From Phycisphaeraceae bacterium (GTDB lineage: Bacteria; Planctomycetota; Phycisphaerae; Phycisphaerales; UBA1924), in assembly GCA_019636515.1 (NCBI GenBank), contig JAHBXI010000003.1, positions 558,001-622,000 of the forward strand: a stretch of 64,000 nucleotides of DNA, in the 5' to 3' direction. Positions 20,343 to 29,508 of this stretch are shown in pieces. The notes beneath the pieces are model-generated. The model did no database searches and was not told where the DNA came from. It saw only the letters and a list, made by a program, of their open reading frames with translations. Each line of letters begins with the position of its first letter. The stretch's first letter is position 1. A program made the position numbers and the translations under genes.

Positions 20343-21293
20343 ATGAGAAACGGCCTTGCGCCCGGCCGCCCACGCGGACGCGGCTTCACGCTCATCGAAC
20401 TCCTGGTCGTGATCGCGATCATCGCCCTGCTCCTGGGCCTGATGGTGCCGAGCCTGGCCTCGGCCCGTGACGTGGCGCGCCAGGCACGCTGCGCTTCCAA
20501 CCTCCGCCAGATCGCCGCCGCATCGCTTTCCTACGCCGCCGAGAACCGGCAGGTCTATTGCTCGGGCCCGATGGACAATCGCATCCGCTCCGGGTACGGG
20601 TCCCTCGAGACCGCCGGTTGGACCGCCGACATGGTCAACGGCGGATACGGCAAGCCCGGGGAGATGCTCTGCCCGACCAACCCCGGCGGCCTCAACCAGA
20701 ACCTCGACCCCAAGCGGGCCAACGACAAGGGGTATCACACCTACTCCGAGGTCGAGATCCTCGAACTGGTCCGCCGGGGCTTCAACAGCACCTACACCCA
20801 GTCCTGGTACATGGCCTACACCGAGGTTCGCAGCGTCCGCGACATGTCCCTGGATCCAAAGCGCACCGCCGGCGTGATCGGCCCCCTGCGGGACAAGTAC
20901 CTCTCCGCCGTCGCCCCGTCGTACGTCCCCCTCATGGCCGACGCCCGCACCGACGACAACGAGTCGATCGTGCTGCAGGGGCAGAAGTTCCGTGCCGTCA
21001 AGAGCGTCACCGACGGGCCGGTCCACCTGGGCTCGGTCTGGGGTCGCCAGGGTTACGCCGACTTCGGCCCGGCCCACGGAAAGGGGAGCATGATCGGCTT
21101 CGACAAGAAGCACGACAAGTTGTACGGAAACTTCGTCTTCGCCGACGGCCACGTCGAGCCGTTCATGGACGCCGACCGCGACGGACAGTTCGGGTTCTCC
21201 CGCCATTCCGAGGGGTACGAGTACCCCGACTTCGAAGGAAAGATCTTCGGCGGGCACCTCTCGTCCGGGCGGTTCTGGAACGACCAGGAATAG
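20343..21293 (+). CDS. Prepilin-like protein with H-X9-DG type C-terminus
   Basis: A 316-residue protein with a type IV prepilin N-terminus: a short basic leader, then [20 protein letters not shown], with cleavage expected after the Gly before FTLIE. The hydrophobic helix would anchor it in the membrane or a pseudopilus. The C-terminal part ends with the FADGHVEPF segment typical of the H-X9-DG proteins abundant in planctomycetes, whose function is unknown. An in-frame ATG nine bases upstream (20334) is an alternative start. The gene stands alone between two exported-protein genes. Confidence 0.92.
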   Translation: MRNGLAPGRPRGRGFTLIELLVVIAIIALLLGLMVPSLASARDVARQARCASNLRQIAAASLSYAAENRQVYCSGPMDNRIRSGYGSLETAGWTADMVNGGYGKPGEMLCPTNPGGLNQNLDPKRANDKGYHTYSEVEILELVRRGFNSTYTQSWYMAYTEVRSVRDMSLDPKRTAGVIGPLRDKYLSAVAPSYVPLMADARTDDNESIVLQGQKFRAVKSVTDGPVHLGSVWGRQGYADFGPAHGKGSMIGFDKKHDKLYGNFVFADGHVEPFMDADRDGQFGFSRHSEGYEYPDFEGKIFGGHLSSGRFWNDQE

Positions 21294-21411
21294 CCAGTCA
21301 ACAAGCCTCGCCCGGCCCCTCGCCGGGCGATTGTGTGTGAACCCGCGGCCCCGCCGTCGGGAAGCGTGATCGGGTCCGATTCATCCGTTTGCAAGAGAGA
21401 AGGAGAGATCC

Positions 21412-23619
21412 ATGAAGTTCCGTTCCAGTGCGGCGCTGACGGCCGCGGCGATCGCGGCCCTCTGCGGCGCGGCCTCCGGACAGGTGTTCATCAACGAGGT
21501 CTTCATCAACCCCCCGGGCAGCGCCAACGACGACATCCGCGAGTTCATCGAGATCCACGGAACCCCCTTCCGCAAACTCGACGGCTACGCCGTCGCGATG
21601 CTCAGCGGGAGCATGCGCAAGCACTACATCCTGGGCGCCCTGGCGGGCGGGACGCCCGACGCCCAGGAGATCGATGAGTTCTTCAGCCTCGACGGGCTTT
21701 CCCTGGGCGCCAACGGCCTGCTGGTCATCGGCATCGGCGCGGCGTCGAACTACCCGACCCTGCTTTCGGACACGAACTTCCGCCGCTGGAACACCATCTG
21801 GAACGGCGGCCTGGACACCCCCGGCAAACTCAACAACGACGGCTCCAACACCATCATGCTCATCCGTCGCCGCCCCGGAGCCACCCAGGCCGACCCTGGC
21901 AACCCGCTGGGGCTGCGCTGGGGCAAGGACATCGACATGGACGCGGAGTACATCACCCCCGTCGAGTCGACGATCTGCATCGGCGGGCCCGCCAACGGCT
22001 CGCCCTGCAACAGCGCCGCCTCCGATTGCTTCGGCAATCCCTGCGACGACGGCTTTGTTGACCAGTTCGGAGACGGCAAAATCGACCGCGGGAACCCCGA
22101 CGGCTACGGCGGCTTCACCCTCGACATGATCGGGTTCACCACGCCCTTTGATCTTTCCGACGACCTCGAGGTGGTCGATGAGGTCAGTTACGAGCACGAG
22201 CGCGGCTGGGAGTACGACACCGACGACCGCAAGGTCGACGTGGGCAGCACCTCGGGCAAGTTGCCGCAGCGCCGAGTCCACGCCCTCGACGACCCGCAGG
22301 GCCTCAACCCCGACGCCCTCTCCCGCGTCGATTACCGAACCAAGGGACCGGGCTGGATGCCCGTCGCCGGCGCCGTCGGCGAAGGCCCCGGCGGCATGAA
22401 CTGGCAGGACACCGCGACCGAGCAGTGGATCCGCGGTGAGTCCTTCCCCAACAACAACCCCCCCTTCCACTACGACAACTCCCCCAACTCCAATCCCGAC
22501 GCGGTGCAGCCGTACCTCACCCACGTCCCCACGTGGCTGAACGACGGCGTCGGCGTCGAGTACAGTTTCACGCCCAGCAGTTACGAGATCGCCGCCGGCC
22601 GCGTCAACCCCCTGGCCGTCGCCTTCATCCCCGGCGACTCCAACCGCGACGGCGTCTGCAACCAGGATGACATCGACAAGATCGCCGCGGTCTTCGGCGA
22701 GGATGACTGGATCTTCTCCAACTCCTGGGGCGCCAGCCCGGAGGGCAACGACGGCGACCCCGCCACCCAGACCCGCCCCTGGGATGTCGACGGCTCGGGC
22801 GACAACGGCATCGATCCCAACGACCTCCAGTGGGCCCTCAACTTCCAGGGCAACACCAACGGCCGCATCGTCGGCGTGCGGTACGACTCGACCACCCCCT
22901 CCGCCACCGGCGTCTACCTGAATCCCAACACGGGTGTCGGCGTCCGCATCACCGCCACCATCGAGCCCGAGTGCGACGGCGGCACCGGCCTGTATTACGT
23001 CGGTGACGAGTTCACGCTTGTCGTCTGGGGCGAGGTCAACGCCGGGGCCAACAACGCCGCCGGACAGCACAACGGCATCTCCCAGTTCTCGCACGACCTG
23101 GCCATCTCAGGCGGCGGAGGCGTCATGCAGGTGGTCTCGGTCGAGGCCCTTTCCTCGTTTGTCAAGACCCGTGAGGCCCTCGAAACCCTCACCGGCGCCG
23201 ACGGCGACACCGGGATTCTCAACATCAACGGCTACACCAAGTCCTTCACCGAAGGGCTCTCCGGCCCCACCCCCTTGTACGCCGTGAAACTGCGCACCTT
23301 CGACCTCGGCGCGGTCACGGTCAGCGTCGGCCCGGCCGTTCGTTCCCAGTTCGCCGCCGGCGCTCCCCGCGGAGTCAAGGTCGCCCGCACCCGCGGCGGC
23401 GACCCCGCGACGTCCACCTACCTCGCCACCGTCGCGTTCGACGTCGCCCTCGAGTGCCGGGCGGACTTTGATCGAACCGGTTTTGTTGACACCGACGACT
23501 ACGACTCGTTCGTCCGCGCCTTTGAGGACGGCGATCAGTGCGCCGACTTTGACCTGAGCGGCTTTGTCGATACCGACGACTTCGATGCCTTTGTCCGGGC
23601 CTTCGAGGCCGGCTGCTGA
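21412..23619 (+). CDS. Secreted protein with GC-type dockerin tail
   Basis: A 735-residue exported protein. A signal peptide spans residues 1-24 (ending AASGQ). The N-terminal domain begins VFINEVFINPPGS and includes REFIEIHG, as in lamin-tail domains. The middle is a large Asp/Gly-rich region with a calcium-loop-like GDSNRDGVCNQDDID near residue 405. The last 55 residues contain two EF-hand-like repeats, DFDRTGFVDTDDYDSFVRAF and DFDLSGFVDTDDFDAFVRAF, and the protein ends in Gly-Cys. AAGGAG at 21400-21405 supports the start. Attachment to the cell surface through the tail is likely, but the partner is unknown. Confidence 0.92.
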   Translation: MKFRSSAALTAAAIAALCGAASGQVFINEVFINPPGSANDDIREFIEIHGTPFRKLDGYAVAMLSGSMRKHYILGALAGGTPDAQEIDEFFSLDGLSLGANGLLVIGIGAASNYPTLLSDTNFRRWNTIWNGGLDTPGKLNNDGSNTIMLIRRRPGATQADPGNPLGLRWGKDIDMDAEYITPVESTICIGGPANGSPCNSAASDCFGNPCDDGFVDQFGDGKIDRGNPDGYGGFTLDMIGFTTPFDLSDDLEVVDEVSYEHERGWEYDTDDRKVDVGSTSGKLPQRRVHALDDPQGLNPDALSRVDYRTKGPGWMPVAGAVGEGPGGMNWQDTATEQWIRGESFPNNNPPFHYDNSPNSNPDAVQPYLTHVPTWLNDGVGVEYSFTPSSYEIAAGRVNPLAVAFIPGDSNRDGVCNQDDIDKIAAVFGEDDWIFSNSWGASPEGNDGDPATQTRPWDVDGSGDNGIDPNDLQWALNFQGNTNGRIVGVRYDSTTPSATGVYLNPNTGVGVRITATIEPECDGGTGLYYVGDEFTLVVWGEVNAGANNAAGQHNGISQFSHDLAISGGGGVMQVVSVEALSSFVKTREALETLTGADGDTGILNINGYTKSFTEGLSGPTPLYAVKLRTFDLGAVTVSVGPAVRSQFAAGAPRGVKVARTRGGDPATSTYLATVAFDVALECRADFDRTGFVDTDDYDSFVRAFEDGDQCADFDLSGFVDTDDFDAFVRAFEAGC

Positions 23620-23651
23620 GCGGCGGTTCTCCACCCTGAGAGTCAGCCATC

Positions 23652-23684
23652 AAGGCCCGCGGGCGATTGCTCGCGGGCCTTTTC
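23652..23684 (+). terminator. Intrinsic terminator
   Basis: A 10-bp stem (aaggcccgcg 23652-23661 with cgcgggcctt 23672-23681) is followed by a short T-run, 33 bases beyond the stop of the GC-dockerin gene. It faces the convergent lipoprotein gene. Confidence 0.8.
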
Positions 23685-23711
23685 CATGGGCCGATTCACC
23701 CCGCGCCGCCT

Positions 23712-24320
23712 CTACTGCCGCGCCGCCCGCATCAGTTCGTTCAGTCTCACCTCGAGCACGCCCGACGCCGCTTCGTCGCGGGGCGCCGAGATTGTCCCCG
23801 AGAGTTCGCAGGCCCCGAGAAGATCCTTGAAGTTCCGGGTCGAGGCGATCAGCCGCAGCGTCGCCCCGCGGATCGTCCCGTCGAAACTCCGCGAACCGGG
23901 GTCCGAGGAAGGCTGCAGGAATCCTCCTCCCCCGTACAGGCCCACCTCCCCGCGCGACAGCACCACCAATCGGACCATCACCGAGCACGCCGTCCGATCG
24001 ATCGGTGTCGATCCCGCCTCCGGAGAAATGAACAGATGCAGGTGCAGCACCTGTCCCGAAAGGCCCTCGATCGAAGCCCCCGGCTCGCACGCCGACCGCG
24101 GAAGATCGGTCAGGTAGACATCCGCCGTGTTCTTGTCCGCCGACCGGTACGCCCGGATCCCCGGCACCAGTGTCAGGCCGACCGGGGAATGTACGCTTCT
24201 GGTCTCGATCGGACGCGATGAAAACGGTATTGAACACCCCGCCCCCGCCAGCAGGATCCCCATCCCCGCGAGCACAATCACCCCCCAAGCGCCGCTCCCC
24301 TTCCGCCTCATCACCATCAT
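23712..24320 (-). CDS. Predicted lipoprotein, unknown function
   Basis: A 202-residue protein with a basic start, a hydrophobic helix and a lipobox LLAGAGC (Cys at about residue 29), so it should be a membrane-anchored lipoprotein. The mature part has alternating beta-like segments (LRLIASTRNFKDLLGACEL, SGQVLHLHLFISPE) and no family I recognise. Three clustered ATGs (24320, 24317, 24311) make the exact start uncertain; the frame also continues upstream. It is convergent with the GC-dockerin gene and divergent from the TPR-protein gene. Confidence 0.65.
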   Translation of the reverse strand: MMVMRRKGSGAWGVIVLAGMGILLAGAGCSIPFSSRPIETRSVHSPVGLTLVPGIRAYRSADKNTADVYLTDLPRSACEPGASIEGLSGQVLHLHLFISPEAGSTPIDRTACSVMVRLVVLSRGEVGLYGGGGFLQPSSDPGSRSFDGTIRGATLRLIASTRNFKDLLGACELSGTISAPRDEAASGVLEVRLNELMRAARQ

Positions 24321-24698
24321 CTCGTAAACCTCGATGTGAACGCCATCCGTCCGGACAATCCGCCGGGTTGCCAACCCGCCAAGCGTACCGGATGCTCCGC
24401 TTCCATGCCCGATCGTTGATGCATGTTCGGGAATTGATCGTCGATTCCGCCATCACCTGGCGTCACCTGGCCTCACATGGCCTCACCTGGCGTCCATGAG
24501 ATTGCCTGGAACGATTCCCGCCCGATCGTGTACCATCGAGCGTGTTCCCTGTCGGCTCGTTCGCAGATACCGAGGATGAATCGGGCGACCTTGCCGGCCG
24601 GACCTGGGGAACAACAGCGCGGGAGATGGACGGGTTTTGGCATGGCCGGCGCGCCGGGCTTCAACCCCCGCGCGCCAGACCGTCAAGGAGCCGCTGAC

Positions 24699-26066
24699 AT
24701 GAGTTCCGGGACTTTCAAACCGCGGCTATGGGCGATCATCGGCCTGGTGAGCGGAGGGGTCGCGTCCCTGTCGATGGCGCAGGATTCCAGCCACCGCGCC
24801 AACGGCCACGTCCCCGCCGCGGGTTCTCCCATCACGCGCCCCATGCCTCGCCTGATTGTGCAGCCGGGCAAGCCGCTTATTTTTACCAGCGTGCCCCAGC
24901 CCCTGGGTGAGGTCCCCGTGGCGGTGACGCGCGCCCCACGCCACCAGAGCCACGTACCGGACTCGGCCGACGGTTTCTGGCGTCCCATCCGTCGCGGCGG
25001 CGGGCTGGGAGGGGTGCCCGCCCGATTCCCCAACGTCCTGAGCCCGGCTCGATCCTACGTCCCCGAAACCTACGGGCCTGTTTCGACGCGCTCCCCCGGG
25101 ACTCATGCCAAGCCCTGGCCGTGCGCGGAGCCGACGGCCTCCTCATGGACGCGAACCGGATCGACCATCTCGACGATCGGCCCGTCCGGCGCGGCTTTCT
25201 CGACCACGTCACCGACCATCGTGACCCGCTCCCACTCGGTTGGATCGGCGCTCGCGGCGTCCTCGGGCTTCCGCGCGGACATCGACCTGGGATCCGTGAA
25301 CATCCACATCGGGTCGCGCCCTCCGATCTGGGGAGCAAAGCCGGATTGCCGAATTGACGGTTCCTGGTCGAATTCCGCCGGGTGGTCGGGCGGGAACTCG
25401 TGCCGTCCATGCCCCAACCCGTGCGAGATCGTGGTCTGTTACGGCGGTCCTTCGTACTGGGATTCGGGGTGGTGGACGTGGTACGACACGTCGTCGTACT
25501 ACAGCGGTCCGGTCTTCGGATCCGCATGGACGACCTACGACCCGTCGTACTTCTATCCCCCGTCCATCACCAACCCGCCGGACCCGGCGGCGAGCACGTC
25601 ACAGGCACGGGATTCCACCGCCATCGACGAACTGGTCTCCCTTGCGGCCGGATTCATGCTCGAACGCCGGTTCGCCGACGCCGCCGTGGCCATGCGAGAC
25701 TACCTGCGTCGCGAGCCGACCGACGCCGGGGCGTGGCGTTGGCTCGGAATGACCCTCCTGGGGGACCGCCAGACAAAGGAAGCCGTCGATGCCTTCCACC
25801 GGGCCTACACGATCAACCCCGCGATGGCCGACCTGCCGCTCGAATACGACGCGATGGGGATGAACCTGTCGGACCTTCGCCGCATGACCGGCCCGCTGCT
25901 GGTCTTTGCCCGCAACACCCGCTCGGCCCCGGCGTTCCTGATGGCCGCGGTCGTCATGGACGCCCGCGCCATGCCCGATCAGTCTCGCAAGATCATCGAT
26001 GAGGCACGCGACGCCGGGCTCGATCCGTCACTGGCCGGCCGCCTCAAGGCATCGTTTGGAGGGTGA
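24699..26066 (+). CDS. Secreted protein with Cys/Tyr/Trp-rich region and C-terminal TPR-like repeats
   Basis: A 455-residue exported protein. The signal peptide ends near ASLSMAQ (about residue 26). Residues 30-210 are Ser/Thr/Pro-rich and probably disordered. A stretch at about 215-300 is unusually rich in Trp, Tyr, Ser and Cys (SWSNSAGWSGGNSCRPCPNP, then GPSYWDSGWWTWYD). The last 150 residues form TPR-like helices (GFMLERRFADAAVAMRDYLR, then WRWLGMTLLG). AAGGAG at 24685-24690 is 8 bases before this ATG; the longer open frame starting at 24477 lacks such a site. Function unknown; a surface or cell-wall scaffold is possible. Confidence 0.8.
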   Translation: MSSGTFKPRLWAIIGLVSGGVASLSMAQDSSHRANGHVPAAGSPITRPMPRLIVQPGKPLIFTSVPQPLGEVPVAVTRAPRHQSHVPDSADGFWRPIRRGGGLGGVPARFPNVLSPARSYVPETYGPVSTRSPGTHAKPWPCAEPTASSWTRTGSTISTIGPSGAAFSTTSPTIVTRSHSVGSALAASSGFRADIDLGSVNIHIGSRPPIWGAKPDCRIDGSWSNSAGWSGGNSCRPCPNPCEIVVCYGGPSYWDSGWWTWYDTSSYYSGPVFGSAWTTYDPSYFYPPSITNPPDPAASTSQARDSTAIDELVSLAAGFMLERRFADAAVAMRDYLRREPTDAGAWRWLGMTLLGDRQTKEAVDAFHRAYTINPAMADLPLEYDAMGMNLSDLRRMTGPLLVFARNTRSAPAFLMAAVVMDARAMPDQSRKIIDEARDAGLDPSLAGRLKASFGG

Positions 26067-26155
26067 CCGCGCGGCGGGGTGTGGATCGGCCGCTTCATCC
26101 TCGCGCGAGGGCCTTCCCGCGGGCGCACTCCCCGGGAGATGCTCTCGCATGCGGC

Positions 26156-26968
26156 CTAATCCTCGCTCGGCACGTGGCAGGTGTTCTCCAGCCCGCGCTT
26201 GGCGAAGTACTGCTGGTGGTAGTCTTCCGCGAGATAAAACGTCGGCGCCGTTTCGATCACCGTGACGATCTTCCGCCGGTGCTTGCCGGAAGATTCCCGG
26301 CGGGCCTTGACCGTCTGGGCGATTTCCCGCTGCCCCTCGGTGTAGTAAAAGATCACCGAGCGGTACTGCGAGCCGATGTCGGGACCCTGCCGGTTGAGTT
26401 GCGTCGGGTCGTGCAGGCGGAAGAACAGATCGACCAACGTCTCGTAAGAGACGACCGACGCGTCGAATTCCACACGCACCACCTCCGCGTGCCCCGTCTG
26501 GTCGGTGCAGATGTCCTTGTACGTCGGATCGGCCGTGTGGCCGCCGGCGTAACCGACCGCCGTGTCGATCACGCCATCCTGCTTGCGGAAGATCGCCTCG
26601 ACACCCCAGAAGCAACCCGCCCCGAACATCGCCATCTGACGATCCATCGCCGTGCCCTCCACGCGGCCCCGGCCCCCCCCGACGGGGCTGCCCCCCGCGA
26701 CGGGGCTGTTGCTCGCTTCCGATGCCACCGCGCCTCCGGACGGGGATGCCCCGCCCTGCCCGCTCGCGGAGGCCGATCGCGTCGTCGCGCTGGGCGCGGA
26801 CGTGCCGGATCGATCACCGGGCTTCGACCGCGACGGCTCATCCAGCCTCGCGCAACCGGACACCGCCAGAATCGCCCCCGCCGCCAGCACGCAAAGACCC
26901 CGCATCCGGCACGAGCCCCGCCCCGAACGCTCCGATGAATGCAAGATGGCGCCGATACGTGCGAGCAT
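26156..26968 (-). CDS. msrA: Peptide methionine sulfoxide reductase A, lipoprotein form
   Basis: A 270-residue enzyme that reduces methionine-S-sulfoxide in oxidised proteins. The catalytic motif GAGCFWG (Cys119) and the conserved GYAGGHTADPTYKD, GHAEVVRVEFD and DYHQQYF segments are present. The C-terminal ENTC could supply a resolving cysteine. Unlike the common cytoplasmic form it has an N-terminal hydrophobic helix with a lipobox (LAVSGC, Cys39) and a Ser/Gly/Ala linker, so it should act in the periplasm. GGAGG lies 9 bases before the ATG at 26968; a closer ATG at 26905 is the alternative. No msrB is nearby. Confidence 0.95.
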   Translation of the reverse strand: MLARIGAILHSSERSGRGSCRMRGLCVLAAGAILAVSGCARLDEPSRSKPGDRSGTSAPSATTRSASASGQGGASPSGGAVASEASNSPVAGGSPVGGGRGRVEGTAMDRQMAMFGAGCFWGVEAIFRKQDGVIDTAVGYAGGHTADPTYKDICTDQTGHAEVVRVEFDASVVSYETLVDLFFRLHDPTQLNRQGPDIGSQYRSVIFYYTEGQREIAQTVKARRESSGKHRRKIVTVIETAPTFYLAEDYHQQYFAKRGLENTCHVPSED

Positions 26969-27125
26969 GATCTCGTGCCTCCGTGGATGCATGATACTCT
27001 TCACGGTGTTCGATGCCGATGGCCGTTTGGTGTCACCGTTCCCGCGTTTTCGCATCCGACATCCCCAGGCGCACACCCCGAACCGCGGGGGATCCCGATC
27101 CCGCCATTCCCATAAGGCCCACGTG

Positions 27126-28604
27126 ATGCGACCGCTGTACCCGCTGCTTGCCCCCGCCATCACCGCCTCGGGCTTGTTCCTCTCCGGCTGCGCCTCACCC
27201 GCACGCCCCGAATTCGATCACTTCACCGAAGAGCCGGTCGATCGCGAACTCAACGGGGACTACGTCGCCGTCGTTCATACGCGATGGATTGGTCCGGTAT
27301 ACGCCCGCATGACCGCGCAGCGAACGGAGAGCGGATTTAAAGCCAACACCGATCCCCGCGTCGCCTGGTCCCTGGTCGGCGGCGTGGAGGGGTTCTTCGG
27401 CCCGTTCCTGGCCCCGTTCCTGTTCCCCAGCGGGATGCTCGTGGTCTGGAGTTCGACGCTCCCCGACGAGGTTACCGCCGAAGTGGGGGAGGGTTGGATC
27501 GGACCATCCACCGTGGACCCATGGCGCCTGCCGACCCGCATGAAGTCCGCCCAAGGCCCGGTCGAGATCCGCCACCGCGATGGACGAGTCCTGGCCGTGA
27601 TGGCCCTCGCGCGGCCCGCCGACATCGAGGTTCCCGCCACCGACTACCGCCTGCTCACCCAGACGCTCCAGCGGGTCGTCGCCGAGCGGTATTTCGACCC
27701 CGCCTTGTCGAATTCCGACGACATGCTCGCGTTCTTCGCCGACCTGAACGACGCCATCCCGCACGTCCGCGACGATGCGACCTACCTCGCCGCCATCGGG
27801 CTTTCGTGGCGAAAGAGGCCACAGATCGCCATGCCCATGCCGTACCGCCACCGGGTGCCCGAGAGCGACCGCCTGCTCGTTGCCGCCGGAAACACCGTCT
27901 CCTCTCTCACCGTGACCCGCAACGAAAAGACCTCGATCGCCACCGTCGAGGTCGTCTCATTTCACGACCACGACGCGGTCGACGCCGCCATGCGAGAGGC
28001 GATCTCCGGTTCGCCCGCCGGCATCATCATCGACCTGCGGAACGCCACCGGGTTCGATCTCTCATCCCTCCGGCTCGCGCAGTGGCTGATCCAGGCGCCC
28101 ATCGACGCGGGGACCGTCTACAACGCCCAGTGGCGAGAACGCCTCCGCGAGGGAGCACCGGGTTCTCTCCCGCCCGACTCCGCCCGGGATCCGCGCACAG
28201 CGCCAGGCGAACTCGGGCGCGACGGGGCCGTGTCGATCCTGTTGCGGCCGCTTCCCGATGCCTATGCCGGGCCCGTCGCCGTCCTTACCTCCGCACGAAC
28301 GAGATCCTCGCCGGAGATCCTCGCGTGGCTCCTCCAGCGAACCGGCCGCGCGAAGATCGTCGGTGAACGAACCGCCGGTCGGCCCAGGCTCTCCCAGGAA
28401 CACGACCTGGGCCAGGGATTTGTCGTCCGCGTGGACGAGTTCGACTGGCTCATGCCCGAGTCTCTCGCCACGCGCCCCACTCCCGATCAGGAGTCCACGC
28501 CGCTCGCCGATCGGTCCGCCCAGATCAGGCCCGACATCTTGACATCCAGGCAACGTGCCCCCGCCAGGGCCGCCCGAATGATCCATGAACTGTCCCGTGA
28601 ATGA
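27126..28604 (+). CDS. S41-like peptidase-fold lipoprotein
   Basis: A 492-residue protein with a lipobox (LFLSGC, Cys22). The C-terminal half resembles S41 (tail-specific protease/tricorn core) peptidases: GIIIDLRNATGFDLSSLRLA, then PVAVLTSARTRSSPEILAWL and RAKIVGERTAGRPR. A serine lies two residues before the conserved Glu, where the nucleophile is expected. The lysine of Ctp-type enzymes, normally within TFGKG, is replaced by Arg (TAGRP). It may therefore be an S41B-type enzyme or inactive. The N-terminal 150 residues are unrecognised. No clear ribosome-binding site supports the ATG at 27126, but the lipoprotein signal does. Confidence 0.75.
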   Translation: MRPLYPLLAPAITASGLFLSGCASPARPEFDHFTEEPVDRELNGDYVAVVHTRWIGPVYARMTAQRTESGFKANTDPRVAWSLVGGVEGFFGPFLAPFLFPSGMLVVWSSTLPDEVTAEVGEGWIGPSTVDPWRLPTRMKSAQGPVEIRHRDGRVLAVMALARPADIEVPATDYRLLTQTLQRVVAERYFDPALSNSDDMLAFFADLNDAIPHVRDDATYLAAIGLSWRKRPQIAMPMPYRHRVPESDRLLVAAGNTVSSLTVTRNEKTSIATVEVVSFHDHDAVDAAMREAISGSPAGIIIDLRNATGFDLSSLRLAQWLIQAPIDAGTVYNAQWRERLREGAPGSLPPDSARDPRTAPGELGRDGAVSILLRPLPDAYAGPVAVLTSARTRSSPEILAWLLQRTGRAKIVGERTAGRPRLSQEHDLGQGFVVRVDEFDWLMPESLATRPTPDQESTPLADRSAQIRPDILTSRQRAPARAARMIHELSRE

Positions 28605-28863
28605 CCATCGCGGGCCGACCGCGTGATTCTCGCCGGCGCGGGCGCGGATGGCCGGCCGGCGCTTCCCGGCCGACGCTTCCCGGTTGGCGCAACACACAAC
28701 ACCCGCCGAGAAGGCGGGCTCCGGATCACCGATGTCGGCAATGACGCGGAATCTTGCATCTTTCATCGGTCGGCGCGCATACAGCCCAACGGCGCGTCGG
28801 ACGTTGTATCATGCACGTTCGATTCCCTCCCCCTTGTGTCGGCGGGCGAGGAATGCAAGTTTC

Positions 28864-29508
28864 ATGGCATCCGAGGACATTCAACAACCGAACACCCCCT
28901 CGATGGCCGGTACGTCCGGCGCCTCGGGCCAACGCCTCTCGGCCGACGATTTCGCGCGTCGATTCAGGGATTCCTGGCGCGTGTTGTGGTGCATCGCGGC
29001 GGGAGAACTCGGTGATCGGTCCGGGGCCGAAGATATCGTCCAGCAGGCCGCCGTGGTCGCGCTCGAACGGCTCGATGATTTCGACCCTTCGTCCAACTTT
29101 CTCGCGTGGATGGCCCAGATCGTGCGTTTTACCGCCAAGAACGAGGTCCAGAAGGTCCGAAGGAGAAGGACATCGGCCGCCGACCCCGTCGCGATCGACG
29201 CCTCAAGGTCCGACGACCGCGAGCACCACGACCACCGCCACGCCATGCCCATCAGCCGTGCCGGCAATTTGCTCGATGATCAGGCGGTCTTTGACGACCA
29301 CGTCCTGACCGCCCTGCGATCGCTCGATGTCGTCGCACGGTCATGCCTCCTGCTGCGAGTCGTCCTCGACTCCCCCTACAAGGAGATCTCGCTTGTCCTC
29401 GGGATCCCCCAGGGCACCGCGATGAGCCATGTCGACCGTGCCCGCCGCGCCCTGCGAGAGCACCTGCTTGCCAGGCAGGACCGCCCTGCCGGAGGTGCTT
29501 CCAGGTGA
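28864..29508 (+). CDS. ECF-type RNA polymerase sigma factor
   Basis: A 214-residue sigma factor. Region 2 is at about 28-105 (GAEDIVQQAAVVALERLDDF, FLAWMAQIVRFTAKNEVQK). A His/Asp-rich linker (DDREHHDHRHAM) precedes region 4 at about 140-200, with LDVVARSCLLLRVVLDSPYK and EISLVLGIPQGTAMSHVDRA. A GAGGAA site about 11 bases upstream supports the ATG at 28864. Its stop overlaps the next gene's GTG start (GTGA), so the pair is translationally coupled. The product is cytoplasmic, and the next gene is its likely regulator. Confidence 0.9.
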   Translation: MASEDIQQPNTPSMAGTSGASGQRLSADDFARRFRDSWRVLWCIAAGELGDRSGAEDIVQQAAVVALERLDDFDPSSNFLAWMAQIVRFTAKNEVQKVRRRRTSAADPVAIDASRSDDREHHDHRHAMPISRAGNLLDDQAVFDDHVLTALRSLDVVARSCLLLRVVLDSPYKEISLVLGIPQGTAMSHVDRARRALREHLLARQDRPAGGASR

